Shown: positions 28,738 through 37,198, counted from the stretch's first letter. The stretch: DNA of 51,330 nucleotides from Xinfangfangia pollutisoli (GCF_020179405.1 NZ_JAICBZ010000020.1:1-51330); one strand, 5' to 3'. Notes: generated from the letters alone by a model not told the origin. Numbers and translations are program-made.

Positions 28738-30216
28738 TCAGATCACCCCGTCCAGCGCGGCGACGGCGATCGAGGCCTGTTCGACATCGTCGAAGGGGAA
28801 GACATCGCCCTTGATCACCTGGCCGGTCTCATGGCCCTTGCCGGCGATCAGCAGCGCGTCGCCCGGCTGCAGCGCGTCGACCGCGCGCAGGATCGCCTCG
28901 GCGCGGTCGCCCACCTCATGCGCGTCGGGGCAGGCGGCCAGGATCGCGGCGCGGATCGTCGCCGGATCTTCGCTGCGCGGATTGTCATCGGTGACGTAAA
29001 GCAGATCGGCGTTTTCGCGCGCGGCCTGGCCCATCAGCGGGCGCTTGCCGCGGTCGCGGTCGCCGCCGGCGCCGAAGACCACCGCGATCCGGCCCATGAC
29101 ATGCGGGCGCAGCGCGCGCAAAGCGGTGGCGATCGCATCGGGCGTATGGGCGTAGTCGACAAAGACCGTGGCGCCGTTGCGGCGGGTTGCGGCCAGTTGC
29201 ATCCGGCCCCGCACCCCGGTCAGCTTCGGCAGCACGCCCAGCACCGCATCGGGCCTTTCGCCCGCGGCAATCGCCAGCCCGGCGGCCAGGGCCACATTCT
29301 CGGCCTGGAAGGCGCCGATCAGGTTCAGCCGGGTCTGGAAGGCCTGGCCCTGCCAGAGATAGCGCACTTCCTGGCCCGTCGCATCGGGGCGGGTCGCGGC
29401 GATCTGCAGGTCGGCCCCCTGCCCCTTGCCCACGGTCATCACGCCCAGCCCGCGGTCCAGCCCGATCTCGGCAATGGCCGAGCCGCGGGCGCCGTCAAGA
29501 TTGACCACCGCCACGCCCTCGGGCGGCAGAAGCCGGGTGAAAAGCCCGGCCTTAGCCTGCAGATAGGCCTCCATCGTGCCGTGATAGTCGAGGTGATCCT
29601 GGGTCAGGTTGGTAAAGCCGGCCGCGGCCAGCCGCACCCCTTCCATCCGGCGCTGGTCCAGCCCGTGGCTGGAGGCTTCCATTGCGGCATGGGTCACGCC
29701 CGCCGCCGCGGCCTGGGAAAGCATGCGGTGCAGCGTGATCGTGTCGGGCGTGGTATGGGCGGAAGGCGCGGTCCAGTCGCCTTCAACCCCGGTCGTGCCG
29801 ATATTGATCGCGCTGCGGCCCAGCGCCTGCCAGATCTGCCGGGTGAAGGTGGCGACCGAGGTCTTGCCATTGGTGCCGGTCACCGCGACCATCACCGGGG
29901 GCTGGGCGCCGAACCACAGGGCCGCGGCATAGGCCAGCGCCTCGCGCGGGTCATCGGCAACCACCAGCGCCGCCTCGGAGCCGGCCAGCACCGGGGCCGC
30001 CAGCGCCGCACCGGCCGTGTCGGTCAGCACCGCCACCGCCCCCTGCGCCAGCGCCGTTTCGATGAATTCCGCACCATGGCGCGCGCTGCCCGGCAGGGCC
30101 GCAAACAGCATGCCCGGGCCTGCGGCCCGGCTGTCCAGGGTGATCCCGCTCAGCACCGGATCGCGCCCGGCCCGCGCCTTCAGACCCAGTTCAGAGAGCC
30201 GCTTTCCCGACGCCAT
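28738..30216 (-). CDS. murE: UDP-MurNAc-dipeptide--meso-diaminopimelate ligase
   Basis: A 492-residue Mur ligase. ATP loop GTNGKT at 114-119; EASSHGLDQRRMEGV; NLTQDHLDYHGTMEAY; the third-residue selector DNPR is at 411-414, which specifies meso-diaminopimelate, as expected in a Gram-negative. IAGKGHETGQ ends the protein. ATG at 30216 follows the ftsI stop by 11 bases. Confidence 0.97.
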   Translation of the reverse strand: MASGKRLSELGLKARAGRDPVLSGITLDSRAAGPGMLFAALPGSARHGAEFIETALAQGAVAVLTDTAGAALAAPVLAGSEAALVVADDPREALAYAAALWFGAQPPVMVAVTGTNGKTSVATFTRQIWQALGRSAINIGTTGVEGDWTAPSAHTTPDTITLHRMLSQAAAAGVTHAAMEASSHGLDQRRMEGVRLAAAGFTNLTQDHLDYHGTMEAYLQAKAGLFTRLLPPEGVAVVNLDGARGSAIAEIGLDRGLGVMTVGKGQGADLQIAATRPDATGQEVRYLWQGQAFQTRLNLIGAFQAENVALAAGLAIAAGERPDAVLGVLPKLTGVRGRMQLAATRRNGATVFVDYAHTPDAIATALRALRPHVMGRIAVVFGAGGDRDRGKRPLMGQAARENADLLYVTDDNPRSEDPATIRAAILAACPDAHEVGDRAEAILRAVDALQPGDALLIAGKGHETGQVIKGDVFPFDDVEQASIAVAALDGVI

Positions 30217-30227
30217 TCCGGCCCCCG

Positions 30228-32018
30228 CTAGTTGCTGGCGGCAGTTAGCTCAACTCCCGTCGCCTGCGCAACCTGGGGCCGCAGCCCCAAAAGCGGCGAG
30301 GTGCGCCGGATGATCTCGGCCGCGACCGGCACGGCCGTCCAACCGGCAGTGCGGCGCGGCACCGGACCCATCGTATTCACGGGCTCGTCGAGGGTGACGA
30401 TCAGCACGTATTTCGGATTGGAGGCCGGATACATCGAGGCGAAGGTGTTGATCACTTTGTCGTGGTAATAGCCGCCCGACCGCTTCGGCTTGTCGGCGGT
30501 GCCGGTCTTGCCCGCCACCTCATAGCCCGGAACTTCGCCATAAGAGGCGGTGCCGTCGGTGACCACGCGGCGCAGCATCTTGCGTGCCTCGGCCGCCACC
30601 TGTTCGGACAGGACGCGGTGGCCCTTGGCGGGCCCGTCCTGCTTCAAAAGCGTCGGCTTCACATAGATGCCGCCATTGGCGATCGCGGCATAGGCCGCGG
30701 CCAGATGCATGGGGCTGGCCGACATGCCATGGCCGTAAGAGGTGGTGATCGTGACGATCTCGGGCCATTTCTTCGGGATCAGCGGCTTGGCGCCCGGCGC
30801 CTCGATCAGTTCAAGCGGCGTCGGCTCGAAGAAGCCCAGCGATTTCAGGAAGGCCTGCTGGCGCAGCGGCCCGATCATCAGTGCGATATGCGCCACCCCC
30901 ACATTCGAGGATTTGGCGATCACGTCCGAAACCGACAGAAGCGGGCCGTAATTGTGGTTCTCGAATTCCTTGATCCGGTGCTTGCCCCAGATCATCGGCG
31001 CATTGGCATCGACCATGGTCGTGGGGCCGACCAGGCCCAGTTCCATCGCCTGGGCGGCGGCGAAGATCTTGAAGGTCGAGCCCAGCTCGTAGACGCCCTG
31101 CACCGCGCGGTTGAACAGCGGGCTGTCCGAGGGTTCGTCATTCTTGCCCACCAGCGGCACCGGCCGGTCATTCGGATCGAAGGTCGGGGCCGAGGCCAGG
31201 GCCAGGATCTCGCCGGTGCGCACATCCATCAGGATGACGGCGCCGCCCTTGGCGTTCATCATGGTGATGCCGGCGCCCAGCACCTCTTCGACGGTGGCCT
31301 GCACCGACAGATCCAGCGACAGGGTCAGCGGCGCGCCGGCCTCGGCCGGATCGCGCAGGCGGGCATCCATCGCCTTCTCGATCCCGGCCGTGCCGATCAC
31401 CTCGGCCGAATGCACGCCCTCGGCGCCGAAGGCATAGCCGCCCAGCACATGCGCGGCCAGCGAGCCATTGGGATAAAGCCGCATCTCGCGCGGGCCGAAC
31501 AGCAGGCCCGGATCGCCGATCTCATGCACTTTCTGCATCTGTTCGGGCGACAGGACCTTGCGCACCCAGACGAAGGCGCGCCCATCGGTAAAGCGGCGCT
31601 CCAGCGCGGCGGCGTCCAGTTCGGGGAAGATCTCTTGCAGCTTCTTCGCCGTGCCCTTCGGATCGACCATGTCGCGCGGATGCGCGTAAAGCGCATGCGT
31701 CGTCATGTTGGTGGCCAGGATCCGGCCGTTGCGGTCGGTGATGTCGGCGCGCTGCGCCATGATCTCGGCCCCCGCGGCCGAGGCCACCGGCTCGACCGGC
31801 TCGGAGGCGGCCAGATGGCCCATGCGGACACCGATGGTCAGATAGGCGCAAGAGAAAGCCAACGCCATCAGCCCCAGCCGGCGCGCGGCGCGGCGCTGGG
31901 TCTTTTCATGCAGCGCCTCATGGCGCAGGCGAAGATTCTCGGCCTCGATCAGGTTCGGATCCTCGCCCCTTTCGCGGGCGCGCAGGATGCTGGCAAGCGG
32001 ACGAAGCGGTGCGCGCAT
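30228..32018 (-). CDS. ftsI: Septal transpeptidase FtsI (PBP3)
   Basis: A 596-residue class B penicillin-binding protein with a short cytoplasmic N-terminus, one membrane helix (LGLMALAFSCAYLTIGV, about 49-65) and a periplasmic body. Catalytic motifs: STFK at 314-317, SSN (AKSSNVGVAHIAL) and KTG (VAGKTGTADKP). It cross-links septal peptidoglycan with FtsW. The start at 32018 is two bases from the ftsL stop. Confidence 0.96.
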   Translation of the reverse strand: MRAPLRPLASILRARERGEDPNLIEAENLRLRHEALHEKTQRRAARRLGLMALAFSCAYLTIGVRMGHLAASEPVEPVASAAGAEIMAQRADITDRNGRILATNMTTHALYAHPRDMVDPKGTAKKLQEIFPELDAAALERRFTDGRAFVWVRKVLSPEQMQKVHEIGDPGLLFGPREMRLYPNGSLAAHVLGGYAFGAEGVHSAEVIGTAGIEKAMDARLRDPAEAGAPLTLSLDLSVQATVEEVLGAGITMMNAKGGAVILMDVRTGEILALASAPTFDPNDRPVPLVGKNDEPSDSPLFNRAVQGVYELGSTFKIFAAAQAMELGLVGPTTMVDANAPMIWGKHRIKEFENHNYGPLLSVSDVIAKSSNVGVAHIALMIGPLRQQAFLKSLGFFEPTPLELIEAPGAKPLIPKKWPEIVTITTSYGHGMSASPMHLAAAYAAIANGGIYVKPTLLKQDGPAKGHRVLSEQVAAEARKMLRRVVTDGTASYGEVPGYEVAGKTGTADKPKRSGGYYHDKVINTFASMYPASNPKYVLIVTLDEPVNTMGPVPRRTAGWTAVPVAAEIIRRTSPLLGLRPQVAQATGVELTAASN

Positions 32019-32019
32019 G

Positions 32020-32421
32020 TCAAAGCCCCTCTTCTGCGGCGGCGGCGGCCGCTTCGGCCGACGCGGCGGCCGTATCGGCCACGGCGCCCAATTCGCCCTG
32101 AACGTCGATCGGCCCCTTGATCGCCGGCACTTCCGGCACCGGATACGAGACCTGGGCCGCGGCGCCGAATTGGGTCGGGTCCATCGGCAGAAGGCCCAGC
32201 GCGTCGAAATTCAGGTCCACCAGCTCGCGCAGGCGGTCGGGACGGTTCAGATAGGCCCATTCGGCCCGCTGCACCGACAGCGACTCGCGCAGATCGGCGA
32301 TCTGGCGCTGCAGGCCCCGCACCTCGCGCAGCGCGGCCTGGGTGGCATAATTCTCGCGATAGGCCCAGAAGCCCAGGGCAATCAGCGACAGGAAGGACAG
32401 GACGAAGAGAACGGGGCGCAT
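32020..32421 (-). CDS. ftsL: Cell division protein FtsL
   Basis: A 133-residue bitopic membrane protein: an N-terminal helix (RPVLFVLSFLSLIALGFWAY) followed by a leucine-zipper-like coiled coil (ALREVRGLQRQIADLRESLSVQRAEWAYLNRPDRLRELVD) and a long alanine-rich tail. FtsL-type 'EWAYLNRPDRL' is clear. It would form FtsQLB and activate FtsWI. The tail after ~90 is longer than in E. coli. It starts four bases after rsmH ends. Confidence 0.9.
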   Translation of the reverse strand: MRPVLFVLSFLSLIALGFWAYRENYATQAALREVRGLQRQIADLRESLSVQRAEWAYLNRPDRLRELVDLNFDALGLLPMDPTQFGAAAQVSYPVPEVPAIKGPIDVQGELGAVADTAAASAEAAAAAAEEGL

Positions 32422-32424
32422 GGC

Positions 32425-33447
32425 TTAGCGGCGTCCTTTGCGGCCAAAAGCGGGATCGGTGCCAAGATCGGGAATGCCCAGATCGGCGGGGGCAAGCGCG
32501 CGCGCGGGCGCCTCGGTGCGGGTGGCGACACGCAGCTTGGCGCTGCGGGCGCGCGGATTGGCGGCCAGTTCGGCAGCATCGGGGCCGATGGCCTTCTTCG
32601 GCGTCAGGACAAAGCGCGCCGCGGTCTCGGCCCGGGCGGGCGCATAGCGGTTGGCCGCGGGTTCCGAGCCCGAGGCCAATTGCAGAAACCGCTTCACGAT
32701 CCGGTCTTCCAGGCTGTGGAAGGTCACGACCGCCAGCCGCCCGCCGGGCTTCAGCGCCCGTTCGGCGGCGCAAAGCCCCGCGGCCAGTTCCTGAAACTCG
32801 GTGTTCACCGCGATGCGCAGGGCCTGGAAGCTGCGGGTTGCCGGATGGCTTTCGCCCGGCTTCGGCCGCGGCAGCTGGCGCGCGACGATCTCGGCCAGCT
32901 GAAGCGTGGTGGTGAACGGCGCCTGGGCGCGCGCGGTCACGATCGCCCGCGCGATCCGGCGCGAGGCGCGTTCCTCGCCGTAATGATACAGGATATCGGC
33001 CAGCGTCTCTTCGCCCGCGCCATTGACCAGATCGGCGGCCGAGGGGCCCGACTGGCTCATCCGCATGTCCAGAGGCCCGTCCTTCTGGAAGGAAAAGCCG
33101 CGTTCGGCCTGGTCAAGCTGCATCGAGGACACGCCCAGATCCAGCACCACCCCATCCAGCGCCTCGCCCGCCAGCGTGTCGAGATCGGAAAACGTGCCCT
33201 GGCGCAGCTCCAGCCGGCCGGCATAGTCGCCGATCCAGCCCGCCGCCATCTGATGCGCCAAGGGATCGCGGTCGATGCCGATCACCCGGGTCGCGCCGGC
33301 CGCCAGCAGCCCGCGGGCATAGCCACCGGCGCCAAAGGTGCCATCGGCCCAAAGCCCGGTCACCGGCGCCACAGCGGCCAGAAGCGGTTGCAGAAGAACC
33401 GGGATGTGAGGATCTCGCGCGGGCAGCACGTCGCGGGATTGCATCAC
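32425..33447 (-). CDS. rsmH: 16S rRNA (cytosine1402-N4)-methyltransferase
   Basis: A 340-residue methyltransferase formerly called Mra[36 protein letters not shown] is the SAM-binding start; [29 protein letters not shown] is the family signature; RIARAIV and [15 protein letters not shown] follow. It methylates C1402 in the ribosomal decoding centre. The ATG at 33447 overlaps the mraZ stop by four bases. Confidence 0.96.
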   Translation of the reverse strand: MMQSRDVLPARDPHIPVLLQPLLAAVAPVTGLWADGTFGAGGYARGLLAAGATRVIGIDRDPLAHQMAAGWIGDYAGRLELRQGTFSDLDTLAGEALDGVVLDLGVSSMQLDQAERGFSFQKDGPLDMRMSQSGPSAADLVNGAGEETLADILYHYGEERASRRIARAIVTARAQAPFTTTLQLAEIVARQLPRPKPGESHPATRSFQALRIAVNTEFQELAAGLCAAERALKPGGRLAVVTFHSLEDRIVKRFLQLASGSEPAANRYAPARAETAARFVLTPKKAIGPDAAELAANPRARSAKLRVATRTEAPARALAPADLGIPDLGTDPAFGRKGRR

Positions 33448-33947
33448 ATTCCCCGCTCCTTCTTGGCGCGGCCGATCAGCGTCAGCGCGTCGACATCGTC
33501 GTCCTCGTCCTCATCTTCGAACTGGGCGTCATAGACATCGCGGCGGAACAGCTTGAAACGGTTGGTGAAGCCGGCAAACGCCGCCTCGACCGGGCCATCG
33601 CCGAGGCCCAGCTTCGCGCGCACCTGCGCGGGCAGGACGATGCGGCCATCGGGCTCGATCTCGACCATGACGGAGCGGCTGATCATGTCGCGCTCGGCGC
33701 GGTCGCGGGCTTTCGATCCCAGTTCCATCGCCTCGATTTCCGCGGCCAGCCAGTCGGCTCCGGCCTTCGAATAACATTCGACGAAATCGCGGTTCTTGCC
33801 GCCATAGACCATATAGACGCGCGGGCGGGGGAAATCGGCGGTGGCCGGGTCTTCGGCTTCGAGAATGCGGCGGAAGGCGGCCGGGATCGAGACCCTCGCC
33901 TTCGCATCTACCTTCTGGTAGAATTCGCCTCGAAATGCCTCGCCCAT
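33444..33947 (-). CDS. mraZ: Transcriptional regulator MraZ
   Basis: A 167-residue protein of two AbrB-like beta modules: [25 protein letters not shown] and [27 protein letters not shown], each with the DxK/DGR turn that contacts DNA. It ends in an acidic stretch. MraZ controls the dcw operon by binding phased TGGG-type repeats upstream of its own gene. Such repeats occur at 34227-34276, 34399-34428, 34534-34546 and 34575-34587. ATG at 33947 was chosen because the long upstream frame crosses non-protein-like sequence and the operator. First gene of the dcw cluster. Confidence 0.93.
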   Translation of the reverse strand: MGEAFRGEFYQKVDAKARVSIPAAFRRILEAEDPATADFPRPRVYMVYGGKNRDFVECYSKAGADWLAAEIEAMELGSKARDRAERDMISRSVMVEIEPDGRIVLPAQVRAKLGLGDGPVEAAFAGFTNRFKLFRRDVYDAQFEDEDEDDDVDALTLIGRAKKERGM

Positions 33948-33989
33948 GGGCCTTGGCCTGCCTGTCTCCCCCGAGGTTTGAATTTCTGC

Positions 33990-34043
33990 GATCCGCCGGA
34001 ATGGAAATGGGCGGATCGGGTTGCTGCCACTACCCGATCCGCC
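33990..34043 (-). promoter_or_regulatory. Inverted repeat in mraZ leader
   Basis: GGCGGATCGGGT (34010-34021) and ACCCGATCCGCC (34032-34043) form a 12-bp stem with a 10-base loop; a third GATCCGCC lies at 33990-33997 and could pair alternatively. Placed 63-96 bases before the mraZ ATG, it could be an attenuator or protein site. Confidence 0.45.
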
Positions 34044-34226
34044 GCTGTCCCATCGCTGGGCGTCCAGCTGCGCGCGCCACCTGGGGGAGATGTCTGCTCG
34101 CCCGCGCTCTGGATTCGTGTCGTCAGATGAAAGGGGCTGCCTGTATGAAACTGCCGTCTTCGCCTTGTTCGGGGTCTTGTATGCCGCCCCTGGCTTTCGC
34201 TTGCCCGTTCCGTCTTTCGATGACAC

Positions 34227-34276
34227 AGGGATGCCATGGGATCGGATGGTTTTCAATGGGATTTTTCGGGTAGCAC
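34227..34276 (+). promoter_or_regulatory. Candidate MraZ operator, cluster A
   Basis: Five units at exactly 10-bp spacing, starting AGGGAT (34227), TGGGAT (34237), TGGTTT (34247), TGGGAT (34257) and CGGGTA (34267) on the plus strand. Known MraZ sites are TGGG-type direct repeats with one helical turn spacing. Confidence 0.6.
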
Positions 34277-34398
34277 CCCGAGATCTTGTGCCAGCCTGGC
34301 CCAGATTCCAGCATTTTGTGGCGATTGACCCTGCTCACGAGACAATCTCTAGGGTTCACAGCCCCGCGATTGGCTAGATCTAGTGGGATTCAGGCCCG

Positions 34399-34428
34399 CC
34401 CGATTTTTCCCATACCATCCCGATTTTT
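34399..34428 (-). promoter_or_regulatory. Candidate MraZ operator, cluster B
   Basis: On the plus strand CCC starts at 34399, 34409 and 34419. On the minus strand this reads CGGGATGGTA, TGGGAAAAAT, CGGGCGG, again phased by 10 bp, in the orientation opposite to cluster A. Confidence 0.5.
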
Positions 34429-34533
34429 TTCAGCGGGTGGCGATGGCGCGTAGCCCATACCGGGAACACCGCCCGGCAGAGGCAGCGCAAGGCGCGGAAT
34501 CCGGGCGGTGGCGGGCGAAATCGGGGGGCGTTT

Positions 34534-34546
34534 CCCATGAAATCCC
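34534..34546 (-). promoter_or_regulatory. Candidate MraZ half-operator, cluster C
   Basis: Minus-strand CGGGATTTCATGGGAA: two units 10 bp apart. Confidence 0.4.
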
Positions 34547-34574
34547 GGCCCCGCTGATTCGCGACCGCGCCCTT

Positions 34575-34587
34575 CCCATGAATTCCC
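34575..34587 (-). promoter_or_regulatory. Candidate MraZ half-operator, cluster D
   Basis: Minus-strand TGGGAATTCATGGGAA: two TGGGA units 10 bp apart, nearly identical to cluster C. Confidence 0.4.
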
Positions 34588-34876
34588 AGCCCAGGCCGGA
34601 GCCAGGCCGGTCAACCGCCCCTGCCGGCGCGCAGCCGTCGGGCCCCCGCGCCGCCGGCGACAGAAGGTCAGCCGGCAGACTGCCGACCCAAGCCGACGCT
34701 TCGGCCGCAGAGGTCACGCGGTCGGTCTGCACAGAATTCAGGAACATAGCCACACAGCGCGGCGCACCAGCGCCGGGCCGGTGCCCGCAAGGGCTGCCGG
34801 CATGGTCGGGGGCATCATCCCGCCAATCCAGGCCCGGCTGCGCCGGCGCCTTTAGCCGAAGCGTTTGAGGCGGGCG

Positions 34877-34899
34877 GCGATTTTTCGACGAAAAATCGC
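34877..34899. terminator. CGATTTTTCG palindrome at mrp 3' end
   Basis: 11-bp arms (GCGATTTTTCG / CGAAAAATCGC) around one A, two bases past the mrp stop. Same core as 21088 and 47929. Likely ends the mrp transcript. Confidence 0.6.
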
Positions 34900-34901
34900 G
34901 C

Positions 34902-35987
34902 TCAGCCCATGCCGCCCGCGATCAGACGGTGGGCCAGGCGCGCATAGGCCTCGGCATTGGGCCCCTCGCCCGCCGCCACCGGCGTTCCGGCATCGCCCGC
35001 CTGTCGCACTTCCAGCGCCAGGGGCAACTCGCCCAGGAAGGGCAGGCCCAGCCGCGCCGCCTCGGCCGCCACGCCGCCATGGCCGAAGATATGGCTTTCA
35101 TGGCCGCAATTCGGGCAGATGAACATCGACATGTTCTCGATCAGCCCCAGGATCGGCACTTTCAGCTTGTCGAACATGTCGATGGCCTTGCGCGCATCCA
35201 GAAGCGCCACATCCTGCGGGGTCGACACGACCAGCGCCCCGGTCAGCCGGGCGCGCTGCGACAGGGTCAGTTGCACATCGCCCGTCCCGGGCGGCAGATC
35301 GACGATCAGCACATCCAGCTGGCCCCACAGCACCTGACCCAGAAGCTGCTGCAAGGCGCCCATCAGCATGGGCCCGCGCCAGACCACCGCCTCGTCTTCC
35401 TTCAGCAGCAGCCCCATCGACATCATGGTGACGCCATGGGCGTGCAGGGGCTCGATCAGCTTGCCATCGGGCGAGGCCGGGCGTTTCGAGACGCCCATCA
35501 TCTTGGCCTGGCTGGGTCCGTAGATATCGGCATCCAGCAGCCCGACCCGCCGCCCCTGCCGCGCCAGCGCCACGGCCAGGTTCGAGGCCACGGTCGATTT
35601 GCCCACCCCGCCCTTGCCCGAGGCGACGGCGATGATCCGGTCGATGCCCGAAATCTTCTGCGGCCCGCCCTCTTGCGGGGTCGGATGGCCGCCGATCTTC
35701 AGGCTGGGGGCCGGCCCGGACTGCGGCGCCTTGGGCGCGGGGCCATGCGCGGTCATCACGATCTGCACCGAGGCCACCCCGGGCAGCGCCCGCAGCGCCG
35801 CTTCGGCCGCCCGCTCCACCGGCGCCAGGGCGCGCGCCTCGTCGGGCGAGGCGGTCTCGATCACGAAGCGCACGGCGCCCGCCTCGACCGACAGGGCGCG
35901 AATCAGATCGCGCGACACCAGCGTGCCGCCCCCCGGCAGGGCAATCCCCGCCAGAACCCCCATCACCTCTTCCCGGTTCACCGCCAT
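34902..35987 (-). CDS. mrp: Mrp/NBP35-type Fe-S cluster carrier ATPase
   Basis: A 361-residue protein. The N-terminal MIP18/DUF59 domain is about 5-80. The P-loop is [10 protein letters not shown] at about 123-132, with the deviant Walker lysine of the MinD/Mrp class; DADIYGPSQ and [13 protein letters not shown] follow; the CPNC pair (C291, C294) binds a bridging 4Fe-4S cluster. It delivers Fe-S clusters to apoproteins in the cytoplasm. ATG at 35987 is preceded by GGAAGGGAC. Shares a divergent region with the DUF1127 gene. Confidence 0.93.
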   Translation of the reverse strand: MAVNREEVMGVLAGIALPGGGTLVSRDLIRALSVEAGAVRFVIETASPDEARALAPVERAAEAALRALPGVASVQIVMTAHGPAPKAPQSGPAPSLKIGGHPTPQEGGPQKISGIDRIIAVASGKGGVGKSTVASNLAVALARQGRRVGLLDADIYGPSQAKMMGVSKRPASPDGKLIEPLHAHGVTMMSMGLLLKEDEAVVWRGPMLMGALQQLLGQVLWGQLDVLIVDLPPGTGDVQLTLSQRARLTGALVVSTPQDVALLDARKAIDMFDKLKVPILGLIENMSMFICPNCGHESHIFGHGGVAAEAARLGLPFLGELPLALEVRQAGDAGTPVAAGEGPNAEAYARLAHRLIAGGMG

Positions 35988-36321
35988 GGCCGTCCCTTCC
36001 CCTAGGTCAGGGCAAGGCCCTGCGCGTTGCACCCTCCGATGCCCTCGGATGGCGACATGGGCATAAGGCCCGAATTTTCCAGCAAAGGGCAAGGGCAGAG
36101 CTTTGATAGCGCTTTGAATCCGCGCCGCTTCGGGTTTATCGAAAGATCAGGAATTCATCAAAGCCGCTGAAATAAATCACGTTTCCGTGCACCCCAGCCA
36201 TGCCCTCGCCGCATGGCAGCATTGCGGGATGTGTCTATTGTGCAGTTGCAGCAAAAGGCGCATGTTACCCCTAACAGAGCGGCAGAAAGCTGCATCAGAC
36301 GAAATCGAAGGCAAGAGCATC
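35988..36321. other. Divergent intergenic region mrp / DUF1127
   Basis: A 334-bp region with lower GC around 36110-36180. It should hold the mrp promoter and that of the DUF1127-sRNA operon (candidate at 36238-36266). No gene is seen. Confidence 0.5.
36238..36266 (+). promoter_or_regulatory. Candidate promoter of DUF1127-sRNA operon
   Basis: TTGTGC at 36238-36243 and CATGTT at 36261-36266, spacer 17. The -10 resembles RpoH-type CATNT boxes; in R. sphaeroides the homologous operon is RpoHI/RpoHII-dependent. Confidence 0.35.
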
Positions 36322-36537
36322 ATGGCTTACGTAACCTCCACCCGCGCCATCGCACCCCGTCAAGCCGAACGGTTTTCCGGCCTCTTCGCCGGCCTCGGCG
36401 CGGCGCTTGCGCGCCGCCGGGTCTACACGCGCACCCTGTCGGAGCTGCGCCAGCTGAGCGACCGTGAACTTGCCGATCTGGGCATTTCGCGCGTCTCGCT
36501 GGTCGACATCGCCCGCGAGGCTGCCTACGGCCGCTAA
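36322..36537 (+). CDS. DUF1127 small RNA-binding protein, CcaF1-like
   Basis: A 71-residue basic protein. The last ~40 residues form the DUF1127 (YjiS-like) domain: TLSELRQLSDRELADLGISRVSLVDIAREAAYG. In R. sphaeroides the DUF1127 protein CcaF1 is encoded just before the CcsR sRNAs, binds RNA and takes part in sRNA maturation and turnover. Here the gene is followed within 20 bases by an array of CcsR-like hairpins, so one stress-induced transcript probably yields the mRNA and the sRNAs. ATG at 36322 follows GAAGGCAAGAG. Confidence 0.9.
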   Translation: MAYVTSTRAIAPRQAERFSGLFAGLGAALARRRVYTRTLSELRQLSDRELADLGISRVSLVDIAREAAYGR

Positions 36538-36555
36538 GGCCGACGAGATTGATTG

Positions 36556-36655
36556 CAGGGACCCCTCTCCTCCTCCCTCGGGGTTCCCATAGCAAGCGGC
36601 GCCGCTGCTCCTCCTCCCTGGCGGCGCCGCGCTTTCCATAAGGGGCCCTGGCCCC
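36556..36655 (+). ncRNA. CcsR/cuckoo-like sRNA unit 1
   Basis: Hairpin 1 at 36558-36588 (GGGACCCC / GGGGTTCCC arms) and hairpin 2 at 36596-36630 (GCGGCGCCGC on both sides). Both loops hold CTCCTCCTCCC. The third hairpin is a variant, GGGGC-CCTG-GCCCC, at 36642-36655, unlike the GCAA-loop hairpin of units 2-6. Confidence 0.85.
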
Positions 36656-36666
36656 GATCCGGTTCG

Positions 36667-36761
36667 GTGGCCCTCTCCTCCTCCCTCGGGCCTTCGAAAC
36701 AGCGGCAGCCCCCTCCTCCTCCCTGGGGCTGCCGCACCCTCTTCCGGCCCGGCAACGGGCC
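36667..36761 (+). ncRNA. CcsR/cuckoo-like sRNA unit 2
   Basis: Hairpin 1 at 36669-36692 (GGCCC / GGGCC), hairpin 2 at 36702-36735 (GCGGCAGCCCC / GGGGCTGCCGC), both with CCTCCTCCC loops. Hairpin 3 at 36746-36761 is GGCCCG-GCAA-CGGGCC, a GNRA tetraloop. Confidence 0.88.
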
Positions 36762-36771
36762 AAGCTATCGG

Positions 36772-36869
36772 CGGCCCCTCTCCTCCTCCCTCGGGGCAGT
36801 CTGATCAGCGCAGCGGTGCCGCTCCTCCTCCCTGGCACCGCTGCCACCCTTTCGGCCCGGCAACGGGCC
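36772..36869 (+). ncRNA. CcsR/cuckoo-like sRNA unit 3
   Basis: Hairpin 1 at 36774-36797 (GCCCC / GGGGC), hairpin 2 at 36810-36844 (GCAGCGGTGCC / GGCACCGCTGC), CCTCCTCCC loops. Hairpin 3 with GCAA loop at 36854-36869. Confidence 0.88.
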
Positions 36870-36876
36870 AGCATTT

Positions 36877-36976
36877 CGGCGGCCCTCTCCTCCTCCCTCG
36901 GGCCGCTGGAGCACAGCGACGGTGCCTCTCCTCCTCCCTGGCACCGTCGCGCCCCTTTTCGGCCCGGCAACGGGCT
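36877..36976 (+). ncRNA. CcsR/cuckoo-like sRNA unit 4
   Basis: Hairpin 1 at 36879-36906 (GCGGCCC / GGGCCGC), hairpin 2 at 36916-36950 (GCGACGGTGCC / GGCACCGTCGC), CCTCCTCCC loops. Hairpin 3 with GCAA loop at 36961-36976, closing with a G-U pair. Identical over 107 bases to unit 5. Confidence 0.88.
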
Positions 36977-36983
36977 AGAGTTT

Positions 36984-37083
36984 CGGCGGCCCTCTCCTCC
37001 TCCCTCGGGCCGCTGGAGCACAGCGACGGTGCCTCTCCTCCTCCCTGGCACCGTCGCGCCCCTTTTCGGCCCGGCAACGGGCT
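36984..37083 (+). ncRNA. CcsR/cuckoo-like sRNA unit 5
   Basis: Hairpin 1 at 36986-37013, hairpin 2 at 37023-37057, hairpin 3 at 37068-37083. It is an exact 107-bp tandem copy of unit 4. Confidence 0.88.
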
Positions 37084-37090
37084 AGAGTTT

Positions 37091-37189
37091 CGGCGGCCCT
37101 CTCCTCCTCCCTCGGGCCGCTGGAGCACAGCGACGGTGCCTCTCCTCCTCCCTGGCACCGTCGCGCCCCTTTCGGCCCGGCAACGGGCC
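37091..37189 (+). ncRNA. CcsR/cuckoo-like sRNA unit 6
   Basis: Hairpin 1 at 37093-37120, hairpin 2 at 37130-37164, hairpin 3 at 37174-37189. It differs from unit 5 by loss of one T before hairpin 3 and by CGGGCC in place of CGGGCT. Confidence 0.88.
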
Positions 37190-37198
37190 AGGATTTCG

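Larger units (their letters stand above)
33948..34901 (-). other. ~950-bp mraZ upstream region without a gene
   Basis: No convincing gene is seen on either strand; open frames here have poor codon structure and no recognisable motifs, and no RNase P RNA signature was found. The region holds an inverted repeat at 34010-34043, four clusters of 10-bp-phased GGGA repeats and a palindrome at 34877-34899. The segment ~34100-34440 is less GC-rich than its surroundings. Confidence 0.6.

Noticed and set aside
34383-34868. 161-codon plus-strand and 107-codon minus-strand open frames upstream of mraZ
   Set aside because: Poor codon structure, no recognisable motif, and they overlap the phased repeats; treated as noncoding.
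33948-34901. RNase P RNA gene upstream of mraZ
   Set aside because: The conserved GAGGAAAGTCC and ACAGAA..CCC elements are not found on either strand.
33948-34901. CcrM GANTC sites as a special cell-cycle signal
   Set aside because: About four sites in 950 bp is near the number expected by chance.
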